A stretch of 27,785 nucleotides of DNA, taken from NCBI GenBank assembly GCA_964587915.1, contig CAZPMK010000020.1:1-27785 (forward strand), written 5' to 3'. The notes beneath the pieces were generated by a model, which saw only the letters and a list, made by a program, of their open reading frames with translations, had not been told where the DNA came from and ran no database searches. This document shows, piece by piece, positions 15,926 through 24,500 of the stretch. Position 1 is the first letter of the stretch. Each line of letters begins with the position of its first letter. The translations under genes were made by a program, and so were the position numbers. This DNA comes from CAG-177 sp964587915. Lineage in GTDB: Bacteria; Bacillota; Clostridia; Oscillospirales; Acutalibacteraceae.

Positions 15926-16849
15926 TTAATCCTCGTCGTTGTCTTCCTCAAAAAGTCCCTCGGCGAACGCCTTGGCATCAAAGGGTCTCAAATCGTCGAT
16001 TCCCTCGCCGACGCCGATGAACTTGACGGGCACTTTCAAGTCGTTCTTTATGGCAAGAACCACGCCGCCCTTTGCCGTGCCGTCGAGCTTTGTAAGAATT
16101 ATGCCCGTGATTTCGGCAACATCCTTAAATTCTTTCGCCTGATTTACCGCATTCTGACCCGTCGTTGCATCGAGGACAAGGAAAATTTCTCTGTCCGCAT
16201 ACGGGAGCTGACGGTCGATAACTCTGTATATTTTGGCAAGCTCCTCCATGAGATTCTTCTTGTTGTGAAGTCTGCCCGCAGTATCGCAGATGATTATATC
16301 GGCATTTCTCGCCTTGCCCGCACTTATCGTATCGAACACAACGGCAGCGGGGTCCGCACCCTCTTTATGCTTTACGATGTCAACACCCGCACGGTCTGCC
16401 CAGATTTCGAGCTGGTCAATTGCGGCGGCTCTGAACGTATCGGCGGCACCGAGAATGACCTTTTTGCCCTCATCCTTAAACATTGCCGCCATTTTGCCTA
16501 TGGAGGTGGTTTTGCCCACACCGTTTACGCCGATAACAAGTATGACCGACGGAATCGTAACCATATCAACGGTTTCACCGCCGCTGAGCATTTCGGCAAC
16601 TATGCTTTTTATTTCGTTTTTGACATCCTTTGCCTTGCGAAGATTCTTCTTGAACACCGCATCACGGAGCTTTTCGACTATCTCGCTTGCCGTATTCACG
16701 CCGACATCCGCCATGACAAGGATTTCTTCAAGCTCCTCGTAAAACTCATCGTCTATTTCGTTTTTGCCGTAAAGGGCGGCGTTTATCGCACCGGACATAT
16801 TGTCTCTCGTTTTTTTGAGTCCCTTATTTATTTTTTTGAAAAGTCCCAT
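15926..16849 (-). CDS. ftsY: signal recognition particle receptor FtsY
   Basis: 307 residues. GTPase that docks SRP-bound ribosomes at the membrane. The protein is the NG core only: N domain (about 1-95), G1 GVNGVGKTT (107-115), DTFRAAA (137-143), DTAGR (189-193) and TKLDGTAKGG near 262-271. The acidic A domain of E. coli FtsY is absent, as is usual in Gram-positives. GAGG lies upstream of the ATG. It directly follows dnaA (66-base gap with the hairpin at 16891-16912) and is followed by rdgB after four bases. ftsY commonly sits beside smc or ffh in Firmicutes, so this location is unusual. Confidence 0.97.
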   Translation of the reverse strand: MGLFKKINKGLKKTRDNMSGAINAALYGKNEIDDEFYEELEEILVMADVGVNTASEIVEKLRDAVFKKNLRKAKDVKNEIKSIVAEMLSGGETVDMVTIPSVILVIGVNGVGKTTSIGKMAAMFKDEGKKVILGAADTFRAAAIDQLEIWADRAGVDIVKHKEGADPAAVVFDTISAGKARNADIIICDTAGRLHNKKNLMEELAKIYRVIDRQLPYADREIFLVLDATTGQNAVNQAKEFKDVAEITGIILTKLDGTAKGGVVLAIKNDLKVPVKFIGVGEGIDDLRPFDAKAFAEGLFEEDNDED

Positions 16850-16890
16850 TGCTAAACCTCGCTGTATATATAATTGTATATGCGATTATA

Positions 16891-16912
16891 TTTGCCGCTC
16901 TGCGGCGGCAAA
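16891..16912 (-). other. hairpin between dnaA and ftsY
   Basis: TTTGCCGC / GCGGCAAA (16891-16898 and 16905-16912) with a six-base loop, four bases after the dnaA stop on the minus strand. It is followed by TATAATCGC rather than a T-run, so it is at most a weak terminator; the TATAAT could also serve as a -10 for ftsY, though a good -35 is missing. Confidence 0.55.
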
Positions 16913-16915
16913 ACA

Positions 16916-18217
16916 TCATTCACGCACGTTTTTCATTATATTGTCAACCGTTTTTTGCATTGACGGGTCTTTCGCAACCGCAGTTGAAACGGTTTCGCAT
17001 GAATAAAGAATGGTCGTGCGGTCTCTGCCGCCGAAGAATTTGCTTATTTCTTTATGAGTGAGTCCCGTCATTTCTCTGACAACATATATGGCAACCTGCC
17101 TTGCCTTTGCCGTGTTTGCGTCGCGGCGGTGAGAAATTATATCATTTTTCACGATTCCGAACGTTCTTGCCGTTTCATCGATTATCTTATTTACGATAAC
17201 CTCGATGGGGCGGTTGTCGGTGACGAAATCACTGACCGCACTCTGAGCCATTGCCATGTTTATCGCCGAGCCTTCAAGATTCACAAGAGCGTTTATCTTT
17301 TTAACTACACCCTCAAGCTGACGGATATTCGTCCTGACCTTTTCGGCTATGTACTGTGCAACATCGGGAGGAAGCTCAATTCCGAGAGTTTGAGCCTTAC
17401 GCTGAATTATCGCCATTCTCGTTTCGATATCGGGAGCTTGAATATCCGCTATAAGTCCCCACTCAAAGCGTGTTTTCAGCCGTTCATCAAGAACCTCGAT
17501 ATCTCTCGGCGGACGGTCGGAGGTAAGAACTATCTGCTTATCGGCGGATCTCAGGGCGTTGAATGTGTGGAAAAATTCATCCTGCGTTGAACGCTTGCCC
17601 GCAATGAAATGGATATCGTCAACAAGCAGAACGTCGCAATTCCTGTATAACTCATGGATACTGCTCATTTTTTGATCCTGAATGCCCATGATTATTTGAT
17701 TCATGAACTTTTCACCGTCGGTGAAAACGATTTTTGCATCGGGATTTTTATCCTTGATTGCATTGCTTATCGCACACATTAAATGAGTTTTGCCGAGTCC
17801 CGAATCTCCGTAAATGAACAGCGGATTGTATCTGACAACAGGCTCGTTTGCAACCGCAAGTGCCGCCGCATGAGCAAATCTGTTTGACGGACCGACTATA
17901 AAATTTTCAAATGTGCTCTTTTCGGACTCGTTGCCGCTGTCCTGAATGTCAGCTTCCGTCTCTGCGGCACATTCCTGCTCGGTCACAAATGAAATGTCAA
18001 CATCGAAGCCGACGGTTTCTCTGAACGCATCGAGCAAGTCCGCATAGCATTGCTGGCTGAGCACCTTTTGAGCCATTTTGCTCGCAACTATCTCGGCTGT
18101 TTGTCCGTCGAAGCTCTTGAGTCTGAGGGGGGCTATCCAAACGTTATACATGGTGGGTATCAACGCTTTGCCGAGCTTTTCACATACGCTTTTCCAAATT
18201 TCTTCTGTGGAAGTCAT
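16916..18217 (-). CDS. dnaA: chromosomal replication initiator protein DnaA
   Basis: 433 residues. AAA+ ATPase that opens the origin and loads the helicase. Domain I (about 1-80), a short domain II linker (80-103), AAA+ domain III with Walker A GDSGLGKTH (137-145), Walker B LLVDDIH (197-203) and sensor LTSDRPPRDI (231-240), and DNA-binding domain IV (about 340-433). The domain IV signature reads GGRDRTTI (396-403) where most DnaA proteins have GGRDHTTV; the His that contacts the DnaA box is Arg here. AAAGGAA lies before the ATG. Downstream comes ftsY, not dnaN. Confidence 0.98.
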   Translation of the reverse strand: MTSTEEIWKSVCEKLGKALIPTMYNVWIAPLRLKSFDGQTAEIVASKMAQKVLSQQCYADLLDAFRETVGFDVDISFVTEQECAAETEADIQDSGNESEKSTFENFIVGPSNRFAHAAALAVANEPVVRYNPLFIYGDSGLGKTHLMCAISNAIKDKNPDAKIVFTDGEKFMNQIIMGIQDQKMSSIHELYRNCDVLLVDDIHFIAGKRSTQDEFFHTFNALRSADKQIVLTSDRPPRDIEVLDERLKTRFEWGLIADIQAPDIETRMAIIQRKAQTLGIELPPDVAQYIAEKVRTNIRQLEGVVKKINALVNLEGSAINMAMAQSAVSDFVTDNRPIEVIVNKIIDETARTFGIVKNDIISHRRDANTAKARQVAIYVVREMTGLTHKEISKFFGGRDRTTILYSCETVSTAVAKDPSMQKTVDNIMKNVRE

Positions 18218-18285
18218 TAAAATTCCGTTCCTTTCTCAAATCTGCGATTTTCTTATATGCAACTGCTTGTTTGTCGAATTTTAGG

Positions 18286-18308
18286 GTGATATATAAAAAG
18301 TATATCAC
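18286..18308. repeat. palindrome overlapping the dnaA -10 element
   Basis: GTGATATA (18286-18293) and TATATCAC (18301-18308) are perfect 8-base inverted arms around a 7-base centre. The dnaA -10 (18299-18304) lies inside the right half. Position and symmetry suggest an operator for a dimeric repressor, but no regulator is identified. Confidence 0.65.
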
Positions 18309-18327
18309 AATGGCTTTCTCAATGCAA
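18299..18327 (-). promoter_or_regulatory. sigma-A promoter of dnaA
   Basis: On the minus strand TTGCAT (plus 18322-18327), 17-base spacer, TATACT (plus 18299-18304). The leader to the dnaA ATG would be about 75 bases. Confidence 0.78.
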
Positions 18328-18363
18328 GCAAAAAGCCGAAAAATAACTAAATTCAAAAAAATG

Positions 18364-18393
18364 TTGACATTCATGGTCAAGCTGTTATATAAT
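18364..18393 (+). promoter_or_regulatory. sigma-A promoter of the rpmH-rnpA-yidD-yidC-jag operon
   Basis: Consensus -35 TTGACA (18364-18369) and consensus -10 TATAAT (18388-18393) separated by 18 bases. The rpmH leader is about 130 bases. Confidence 0.85.
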
Positions 18394-18531
18394 GTGTATT
18401 CCGAGGGGTATTTACCCTTGTTAATCGGTATGATGATCATTTTCGTATCACCACGGCTCATTCGCCGAATACGCCGAATGATTGTTTCGGGCTTTGCCCA
18501 AAAAACTCAAAGTGAAACGGAGGTCAGAAAA

Positions 18532-18666
18532 ATGAAGAGAACTTACCAGCCCAAGAAGCGTCATCGCAAGATGGAGCACGGTTTCCGCAAGAGAATGGCT
18601 GACAGAAACGGACGCAAGGTTCTTGCCCGCCGCAGAGCGAAGGGCAGAAAGCAGCTCACCTACTAA
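18532..18666 (+). CDS. rpmH: 50S ribosomal protein L34
   Basis: 44 residues, the standard size. L34 is a very basic protein that sits within 23S rRNA of the large subunit. Sequence MKRTYQPKKRHRKMEHGFRK and the RRRAKGRKQL end are typical. The reading frame is open upstream to 18271, but ATG at 18532 has GGAGG nine bases upstream and gives the conserved protein start. It opens the rpmH-rnpA-yidD-yidC-jag operon, divergent from dnaA, an arrangement widely conserved in bacteria. Confidence 0.98.
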   Translation: MKRTYQPKKRHRKMEHGFRKRMADRNGRKVLARRRAKGRKQLTY

Positions 18667-18688
18667 TCCTTTCGGGAGCTGATCCGTC

Positions 18689-19048
18689 ATGTCCAAAATC
18701 GTAACCTTAAAGCAAAACGTAGAATTCAATCACGCATACAACCGAGGTAAGGTGAAAATATCACCCTTGCTTGTTACTTATGCGGTCAAAAGTCGCGGCA
18801 AAGGCTGCCGTATCGGCATAACCGCAGGCAAAAAGCTCGGCAGTGCAGTAGAGAGAAACAGATGCCGCCGCATCATCAAGGCGGCATTCTCCTCTGTTTT
18901 ACCCGAGTGCAGCGGAAATTGGGATATCGTTTTTGTTGCAAGGTTCAAAACAAAAAAGGCGAAAAGCAGTGACCTTATCCCCGTTATGGTTAAGCATCTG
19001 ACCGAAGCGGGAGTTATCACGGGAAGCGAACGGAGCAAGGGCATATGA
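18689..19048 (+). CDS. rnpA: ribonuclease P protein component
   Basis: 119 residues, normal length. Protein subunit that assists RNase P RNA in maturing tRNA 5' ends. The RNR signature is VERNRCRRIIK (about 55-65), after GITAGKKLGSA, with basic residues throughout. GGGAG lies upstream of the ATG, 22 bases after rpmH. Its TGA overlaps the ATG of yidD (19045-19048), so yidD translation is likely coupled. Confidence 0.97.
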   Translation: MSKIVTLKQNVEFNHAYNRGKVKISPLLVTYAVKSRGKGCRIGITAGKKLGSAVERNRCRRIIKAAFSSVLPECSGNWDIVFVARFKTKKAKSSDLIPVMVKHLTEAGVITGSERSKGI

Positions 19049-19287
19049 AAAATCTGCTTTTGCGAATGATACGCTTCTATCAAAAAAGAATTTCACCGCT
19101 GTTTCCGCCGAGATGCAGGTATTATCCGACCTGCTCACAATACGCCGTTGAAGCAATTGAGACTCACGGAGCCGTCAAAGGCTTTTTTCTCACCGTCTTC
19201 AGGCTGATGAGATGCAACATCCTCTTTCCCGGCGGATACGACCCCGTACCGCCCAAGAAACATTCTCATCCGGAGGAAAAGAAATGA
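19045..19287 (+). CDS. yidD: membrane protein insertion efficiency factor YidD
   Basis: 80 residues. Small membrane-associated protein that helps YidC-dependent insertion. Typical features are IRFYQKRISPLFPPRCRYYP (9-28), TCSQYAVEAIETHG (29-42) and RLMRCNILFPGGYDPVP (53-69), with three conserved Cys. It overlaps rnpA upstream and yidC downstream by four bases each, so the three genes are read as a coupled block. Confidence 0.97.
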   Translation: MKNLLLRMIRFYQKRISPLFPPRCRYYPTCSQYAVEAIETHGAVKGFFLTVFRLMRCNILFPGGYDPVPPKKHSHPEEKK

Positions 19288-20261
19288 ACTTTCTATACGA
19301 AAAGCTCGGTGTGCCCTTCGGCCTCCTGCTCAGGCTAATCTACGAGAGCATCGGCTTTCAAAACTACGCAGTCTCGATAATTCTGCTCACCTTTATTTCC
19401 AGACTTATCATGACCCCTTCGTCAATAAGTCAGCAAAAGGGCATGGCGAAAACTCAACGCCTCCAGCCCAAATTACGCAGAATACAGACTAAATTTGCCG
19501 GCGATCAAAGACGCATACAGGAAGAAACCACGGCACTTTATCAGCGTGAGGGATATAACCCGATGAATGCGGGCTGTGCTCCCATGCTTGTGCAGTTCCT
19601 CCTCCTTTTCGGACTCATCGGCGCTATCTATTATCCTCTGAGCAACTTCCTGAGAATTGACAGTGCTCAGATAGAATTGCTCACTCAGGCCGTAGCCAAG
19701 CTCGACCTCGGCTCAACCACAAACACCTCCCATCTTGCGGAGCTGCTTGTAATTCAGCACATTGACAGTCTTCAGGGTATTGCGGGTGTCTCTCAGGCAA
19801 CCTATGATACAATAAAGGCTATCGACTTCAATTTCTTCGGTCTTTTCTCACTCGGCGACGTTCCCTCCAACTACAAAGACTTCGGCACCTACGGTGCAAA
19901 GGCAGTCGCCGTATGGATGATTCCCGTTCTCTCCTTCCTTTCTTCTCTTGCATCGGGCATCTATACTCAAATGAAGCAGAAAAAGACCAATCCCACGATG
20001 TCAAACAATCCCGCAATGGGCTGCATGACCTTCGGTATGCCGATATTCTCGTTGCTTATCGTTATTAACTATCCCGTCGGCATAGGCATTTACTGGATAG
20101 CCTCCAGCATATTCGGTCTGCTCTCCACCATTGTTATCGGGCATTTCTACAGCCCCAAAAAGACAATTGCAAAAATCATGGTGGATGAAACCGTTGAACG
20201 CCGTTCCAGAGAGAACAACTTAAAGCTCGTTGCAGCAGACAAAACAGAATCCAATTCTTAA
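19284..20261 (+). CDS. yidC: membrane protein insertase YidC/Oxa1
   Basis: 325 residues from ATG at 19284. Inserts and folds inner-membrane proteins alone or with Sec. The Oxa1 fold is shown by a first helix with the groove arginine Arg40 (TFISRLIMTP), the charged hairpin QQKGMAKTQRLQPKLRRIQ (about 49-67), QFLLLFGLIGAIYYPL, and two C-terminal helices (VAVWMIPVLSFLSSLASGIY; FSLLIVINYPVGIGIYWIAS). There is no lipobox, unlike Bacillus SpoIIIJ, and no large periplasmic domain. The frame extends upstream to 19212 but overlaps yidD; the chosen ATG has GGAGG nine bases upstream and overlaps the yidD stop as ATGA. Confidence 0.95.
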   Translation: MNFLYEKLGVPFGLLLRLIYESIGFQNYAVSIILLTFISRLIMTPSSISQQKGMAKTQRLQPKLRRIQTKFAGDQRRIQEETTALYQREGYNPMNAGCAPMLVQFLLLFGLIGAIYYPLSNFLRIDSAQIELLTQAVAKLDLGSTTNTSHLAELLVIQHIDSLQGIAGVSQATYDTIKAIDFNFFGLFSLGDVPSNYKDFGTYGAKAVAVWMIPVLSFLSSLASGIYTQMKQKKTNPTMSNNPAMGCMTFGMPIFSLLIVINYPVGIGIYWIASSIFGLLSTIVIGHFYSPKKTIAKIMVDETVERRSRENNLKLVAADKTESNS

Positions 20262-20289
20262 TTCACACAGTTCAGGTGGTGTATTTTTC

Positions 20290-21144
20290 TTGATTAAAGA
20301 GTCTATAGGCACAGGCACAACTCTTGACGAAGCAAAAGAGGCTGCCCTCAGAGCTCTTGAAGCTCCCGAGGATGCAGATGTCAAATACGAAGTCCTCGAA
20401 AGACCCCAGAAAAAGGTTCTCGGTCTTTTCGGCGGCTCTCCCGCCAAAGTTAAGGCGTATTATGAATATGAAGAATGCAAGGTCGGCGATTTTTCCGCTG
20501 CCGAAGCATATCTTTCAAACATTCTCAAGAATCTCGGTGTCTCCGATGCGGAAATCGAGATCGAATCCGATGACGAAGAGGTACGCATCAATGTAAGCTG
20601 TGAGGATGATTACGGCTCGGTGATCGGCAGAAGAGGCGAAACACTCGATGCCATCCAGTACCTTACCCGTCTTGTAATCAACAAGGGTTCGGACGAATAC
20701 AAGAGAGTTTCCATCAATGTCGGCAATTACCGTGAAAAGAGAGAGAACACTCTCAGAGCACTTGCCCGCAAGAACGCTTCCAAGGTAAGAAAGTACGGCA
20801 GAAACGTTGTTCTTGAACCGATGAATCCTTACGAACGCAGAATAATACATACGACCATTCAGGAGATTGAGGGCGTTACCTCACATTCCGTCGGCAGTGA
20901 CGGCAATCGCAAGGTAGTCATCACTCTTGAAGAAGGCGTAAAGCCCCTCAACGGCTCAAACGGCTACGGCAACAGAGGCAGAGGCGGCTATAACAAGGGC
21001 GGCTACAATCGCGGCAGAGGCAACGGCGGCAGAAGAAGCAATTATTCCGACCGCTCCGAAAGCTCCGCTCCCGTTGAGGACAGAGCACCCCGCTCCGATT
21101 CAGTCGGCACCTCGCTCTACGGTAAAATCGAAATAAATAAATGA
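20290..21144 (+). CDS. khpB: RNA-binding protein KhpB (Jag) with RGG-rich tail
   Basis: 284 residues from TTG at 20290, which has AGGTGG upstream; the open frame back to 20230 runs into yidC. Jag-N domain (about 1-52, TLDEAKEAALRALE and KKVLGLFGG), KH domain with the GxxG loop IGRRG (112-116), and R3H domain with Arg183...His187 (YERRIIH). Unlike compact homologues it ends in a disordered tail (about 222-284) with repeated GRGG, GGYN and RGRGNGG units. KhpB binds RNA with KhpA and influences cell elongation and division in Firmicutes. Last gene of the operon, followed by a strong terminator. Alternative name jag. Confidence 0.94.
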   Translation: MIKESIGTGTTLDEAKEAALRALEAPEDADVKYEVLERPQKKVLGLFGGSPAKVKAYYEYEECKVGDFSAAEAYLSNILKNLGVSDAEIEIESDDEEVRINVSCEDDYGSVIGRRGETLDAIQYLTRLVINKGSDEYKRVSINVGNYREKRENTLRALARKNASKVRKYGRNVVLEPMNPYERRIIHTTIQEIEGVTSHSVGSDGNRKVVITLEEGVKPLNGSNGYGNRGRGGYNKGGYNRGRGNGGRRSNYSDRSESSAPVEDRAPRSDSVGTSLYGKIEINK

Positions 21145-21150
21145 TTTTTG

Positions 21151-21185
21151 CAAGCCGGTGATTTATTTCATCGGCTTGTTTTTTT
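21151..21185 (+). terminator. intrinsic terminator of the rpmH-jag operon
   Basis: CAAGCCG / CGGCTTG (21151-21157 and 21172-21178), extended inward by GTGA/TTCAT-side pairs to about 11 bp, followed by seven T residues (21179-21185). Confidence 0.93.
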
Positions 21186-21188
21186 GTG

Positions 21189-21217
21189 TTGACAACCCGC
21201 AAAAGCTGTGATATACT
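21189..21217 (+). promoter_or_regulatory. sigma-A promoter of ileS
   Basis: Consensus TTGACA (21189-21194), 17-base spacer, TATACT (21212-21217). It starts three bases after the preceding terminator T-run and about 325 bases before ileS, leaving room for the T-box leader. Confidence 0.88.
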
Positions 21218-21253
21218 TTGTATTTGTAAGCAATATTCATTTTAATAACATCC

Positions 21254-21486
21254 GAAAAGATAATGACGGAGACAGTAGCCCGTGCAATATTGTCCGCAGT
21301 GAGTCGGGGTCAGTGCAAACCCGACGGCAAGACCGAGGTGAATATCACTCCCGAATCGCAGACCGAAAGCCAAACACAAGTAGGCTCTGACGGCAGTCCG
21401 CCGTTATCGGACAGGGCATATATGTGCCGCAAACGGGTGGTCAGCGAAGGTGTCTTCGTCCTGTTTTGGACGGAGATTTTATTTTT
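21254..21486 (+). promoter_or_regulatory. isoleucine T-box leader of ileS
   Basis: T-box riboswitches read the charging state of a tRNA and let transcription continue when it is uncharged. Stem I features are visible: GATAATGACGGAGACAGTAG at 21260-21279, the distal loop region GAGTCGGGGTCAGTGCAAAC (21301-21320), and a specifier region GAATATCAC with the codon ATC (Ile) at 21344-21346. The T-box bulge core CGGGTGGTCAGCG (21434-21446) carries TGGT (21438-21441), complementary to the ACCA end of tRNA-Ile. A terminator follows. Identity with isoleucine agrees with the downstream gene. The 5' boundary is approximate. Confidence 0.92.
21453..21486 (+). terminator. T-box-controlled terminator before ileS
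   Basis: Stem TCTTCGTCC / GGACGGAGA (21453-21461 and 21468-21476, one U-G pair) with loop TGTTTT, followed by TTTTATTTTT. The left arm can instead pair in an antiterminator with the T-box bulge region. Confidence 0.9.
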
Positions 21487-21542
21487 ATCAACTGAAAAAA
21501 GTTTACAAAATTACCATCAATCATATAACGGAGGAATAGGAA

Positions 21543-24500
21543 ATGTACGAAAAAGTTTCATCAAACTTCGATTTCGTAAGCCGTGAAAAGGCAGTTCTCG
21601 ATTTCTGGAAAAAGAACGATATCTTTGAAAAGAGCATTGAGAACCGTGAGGGCTGCCCCACCTATGCGTTCTATGACGGTCCCCCGACCGCAAACGGCAA
21701 ACCGCATATCGGTCACGTTTTAACAAGAGTTATCAAGGATATGATTCCGAGATACCGTACCATGAAAGGCTACATGGTTCCCAGAAAAGCCGGCTGGGAT
21801 ACTCACGGTCTGCCCGTTGAGCTTGAGGTTGAAAAGCTGCTCGGCATAAACGGCAAGGAACAAATCGAGCAATACGGTCTTGAGCCGTTCATCAAGCTGT
21901 GTAAGGAAAGCGTTTGGAAGTACAAGGGTATGTGGGAGGATTTCTCCGGCACCGTCGGCTTCTGGGCGGATATGGATAATCCCTATGTTACCTACAATAA
22001 CAGCTACATCGAATCCGTTTGGTGGTCACTCAAGGAAATTTGGAACAAGGGTCTGCTTTACAAGGGCTTCAAGATTGTTCCCTACTGCCCCCGTTGCGGT
22101 ACTCCCCTTTCATCACACGAAGTGGCTCAGGGCTACAAGGCTGTCAAGGAACGCTCCGCCGTTGTCCGCTTCAAGGTCAAGGGTGAGGATGCCTATTTCC
22201 TTGCATGGACCACAACTCCGTGGACTCTGCCCTCCAACGTTGCTCTTTGCGTAAATCCCGATGAGATATACTGCAAGGTCAAGGCGGCGGACGGCTATAC
22301 ATATTATATGGCACAGGCTCTGCTTGATACCGTTCTTTCTCCTCTTGCCGATGAAGAAAAGGGCGTAAAGGCATATGAAATTCTTGAAAGCTGCAAGGGC
22401 ACCGACCTTGAAAATAAAGAATATGAGCCTTTGTTTGCGTGTGCGGGAGAATCCGCCGCAAAGCAGCACAAGAGAGCACATTTCGTAACCGTTGACAACT
22501 ATGTTACCATGTCCGACGGTACCGGCATCGTTCATATCGCTCCCGCTTTCGGTGAGGATGACGCAAGAATCGGCAGAAATTATGATCTTCCGTTCGTTCA
22601 GTTCGTTGACGGCAAAGGCAACATGACCGAGGAAACTCCCTATGCGGGCAAGTTCGTCAAGGATGCAGATCCTCTCGTTCTCGTTGACCTTGACAAGGAG
22701 GGCAAGCTGTTCTCCGCTCCGAAATTCGAGCATGATTATCCCTTCTGCTGGCGTTGCGATACTCCGCTCATCTACTACGCAAGAGAATCGTGGTTCATCA
22801 AGATGACGGCGGTTAAGGATAAGCTCGTCAAGAATAACAACACCGTAAATTGGATTCCCGAAAGCATCGGCAAGGGTCGTTTCGGCGATTGGCTTGAGAA
22901 TATTCAGGACTGGGGCATCAGCCGTAACCGTTATTGGGGCACACCTCTCAACATTTGGGAATGCTCCTGCGGTCACAAGCATTCAATCGGCTCAATAGCA
23001 GAGCTTAAAGAGCTCAGTGACAACTGCCCCGACGATATTGAGCTTCACCGCCCGTTCATCGACGACGTTACCATCAAGTGCGAAAAGTGCGGCGGCGAGA
23101 TGAAGCGTGTTCCCGAGGTTATCGACTGCTGGTACGATTCGGGTGCAATGCCCTTTGCACAGCATCATTATCCGTTTGAGAATAAAGAGGCGTTTGAACA
23201 GCAGTTTCCCGCCGCATTTATTTCCGAAGCGGTTGACCAAACACGCGGCTGGTTCTATTCTCTCATGGCAATTTCAACCCTGCTGTTTGATAAATCCCCC
23301 TACGAAAACGTTATCGTTCTCGGTCTTGTTCAGGATGAAAACGGTCAAAAGATGTCTAAATCCAAGGGCAACGCCGTTGATCCCTTTGATGCACTTTCAA
23401 CCTACGGTGCAGACGCCATTCGTTGGTACTTCTACACCAACTCCGCTCCGTGGCTTCCCAACCGTTTCCACGGCAAGGCGGTCGTTGAGGGTCAGCGTAA
23501 ATTCATGGGTACTCTTTGGAACACCTATGCTTTCTATATTCTTTATGCGAACATAGATGAATTTGATCCGACGAAGCATGAGCTTGATTTCTCGAAGCTC
23601 TCCATTATGGACAAATGGCTTCTTTCGAGACTCAATTCTCTCATCGGCACCGTTGACGGATATCTCGGCTCCTACGCAATTCCCGAGGCGGCAAGAGCAC
23701 TCCAGAGCTTTGTTGACGATATGAGTAACTGGTATGTCCGCAGAGGCAGAGAACGCTTCTGGGCACAGGGCATGGAGCAGGATAAAATCAATGCCTACAT
23801 GACTCTTTACACCGCTCTTGTTACCGTAATCAAGCTCGCCGCTCCCATGATTCCGTTCATGGCTGAGGATATCTACCGCAACCTTGTTTGCAGCGTTGAC
23901 AAAAATGCTCCCGAAAGTGTACATCTTTGTGACTATCCCGTTGCCGACGATGCTCTTATCAGCAAAGAGCTTGAAAACGCAATGGACGAGGTTCTCAATG
24001 TTGTCGTTCTCGGCAGAGCCGCAAGAAACGGTGCAAACATCAAGAACAGACAGCCCTTGGCAAAAATGTTCGTAACCGCTCCCGAGAAGCTCGGCGACGA
24101 ATACTGCGAGATAATCGAGGATGAGCTGAACGTTAAGGAGCTTGAATTTGTTGACAATTCGGCATCCTATGTTTCCTACAGCTTCAAGCCCCAGCTTAAA
24201 ACAGTCGGCCCGAAATACGGTAAGCTCCTCGGCGGAATCAGAGCGTATCTTCAGAGCATCGACGGCTCCGAGGCAAAGAATGAGCTTGATGAAAAGGGTG
24301 CTCTCACCTTTACCGTTGACGGCTCCGAGGTTTCTCTCACGGCAGAGGATCTGCTGATTGAGACCGTTCAAAAGGACGGCTTCAGAGCAGAAAGCGGAAA
24401 CGGTGTTACCGTTGTACTTGATACAAATCTCACTCCCGAGCTTGTTGAGGAGGGCTTCGTAAGAGAGCTCATCTCCAAGATACAGACCATGCGTAAGGAT

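Larger units (their letters stand above)
18218..18531. promoter_or_regulatory. dnaA-rpmH divergent regulatory region
   Basis: 314 bases without a gene. It holds the dnaA promoter with an overlapping palindrome, the rpmH promoter, and an approximately 130-base rpmH leader. The leader has short inverted repeats: GGGTA-TT-TACCC (18404-18415 region), CATTCG...CGAATG around 18468-18481, and GGGCTTTGCCC (about 18489-18499). No TTATCCACA-type DnaA box was seen by eye, so I do not call this oriC. Confidence 0.7.

Noticed and set aside
17566..17574. TGTGGAAAA as a DnaA box
   Set aside because: Single, with one mismatch, and inside the dnaA coding sequence.
18218..18531. oriC in the dnaA-rpmH gap
   Set aside because: Position fits, but no DnaA box cluster was found by eye, so the call is not supported.
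18271..18666. 131-residue extended form of L34
   Set aside because: The upstream part spans the promoter and untranslated leader; the conserved L34 start at 18532 has a clear GGAGG.
20978..21030. repeat array in the jag 3' end as a DNA repeat element
   Set aside because: The repetition is at codon level in an RGG-rich protein tail, not a separate DNA repeat or CRISPR.
23397..24371. 324-codon minus-strand ORF (and another at 22113-22982) antisense to ileS
   Set aside because: No ribosome-binding site, low-complexity composition unlike a protein family, and fully inside a well-supported gene; a by-product of codon bias.
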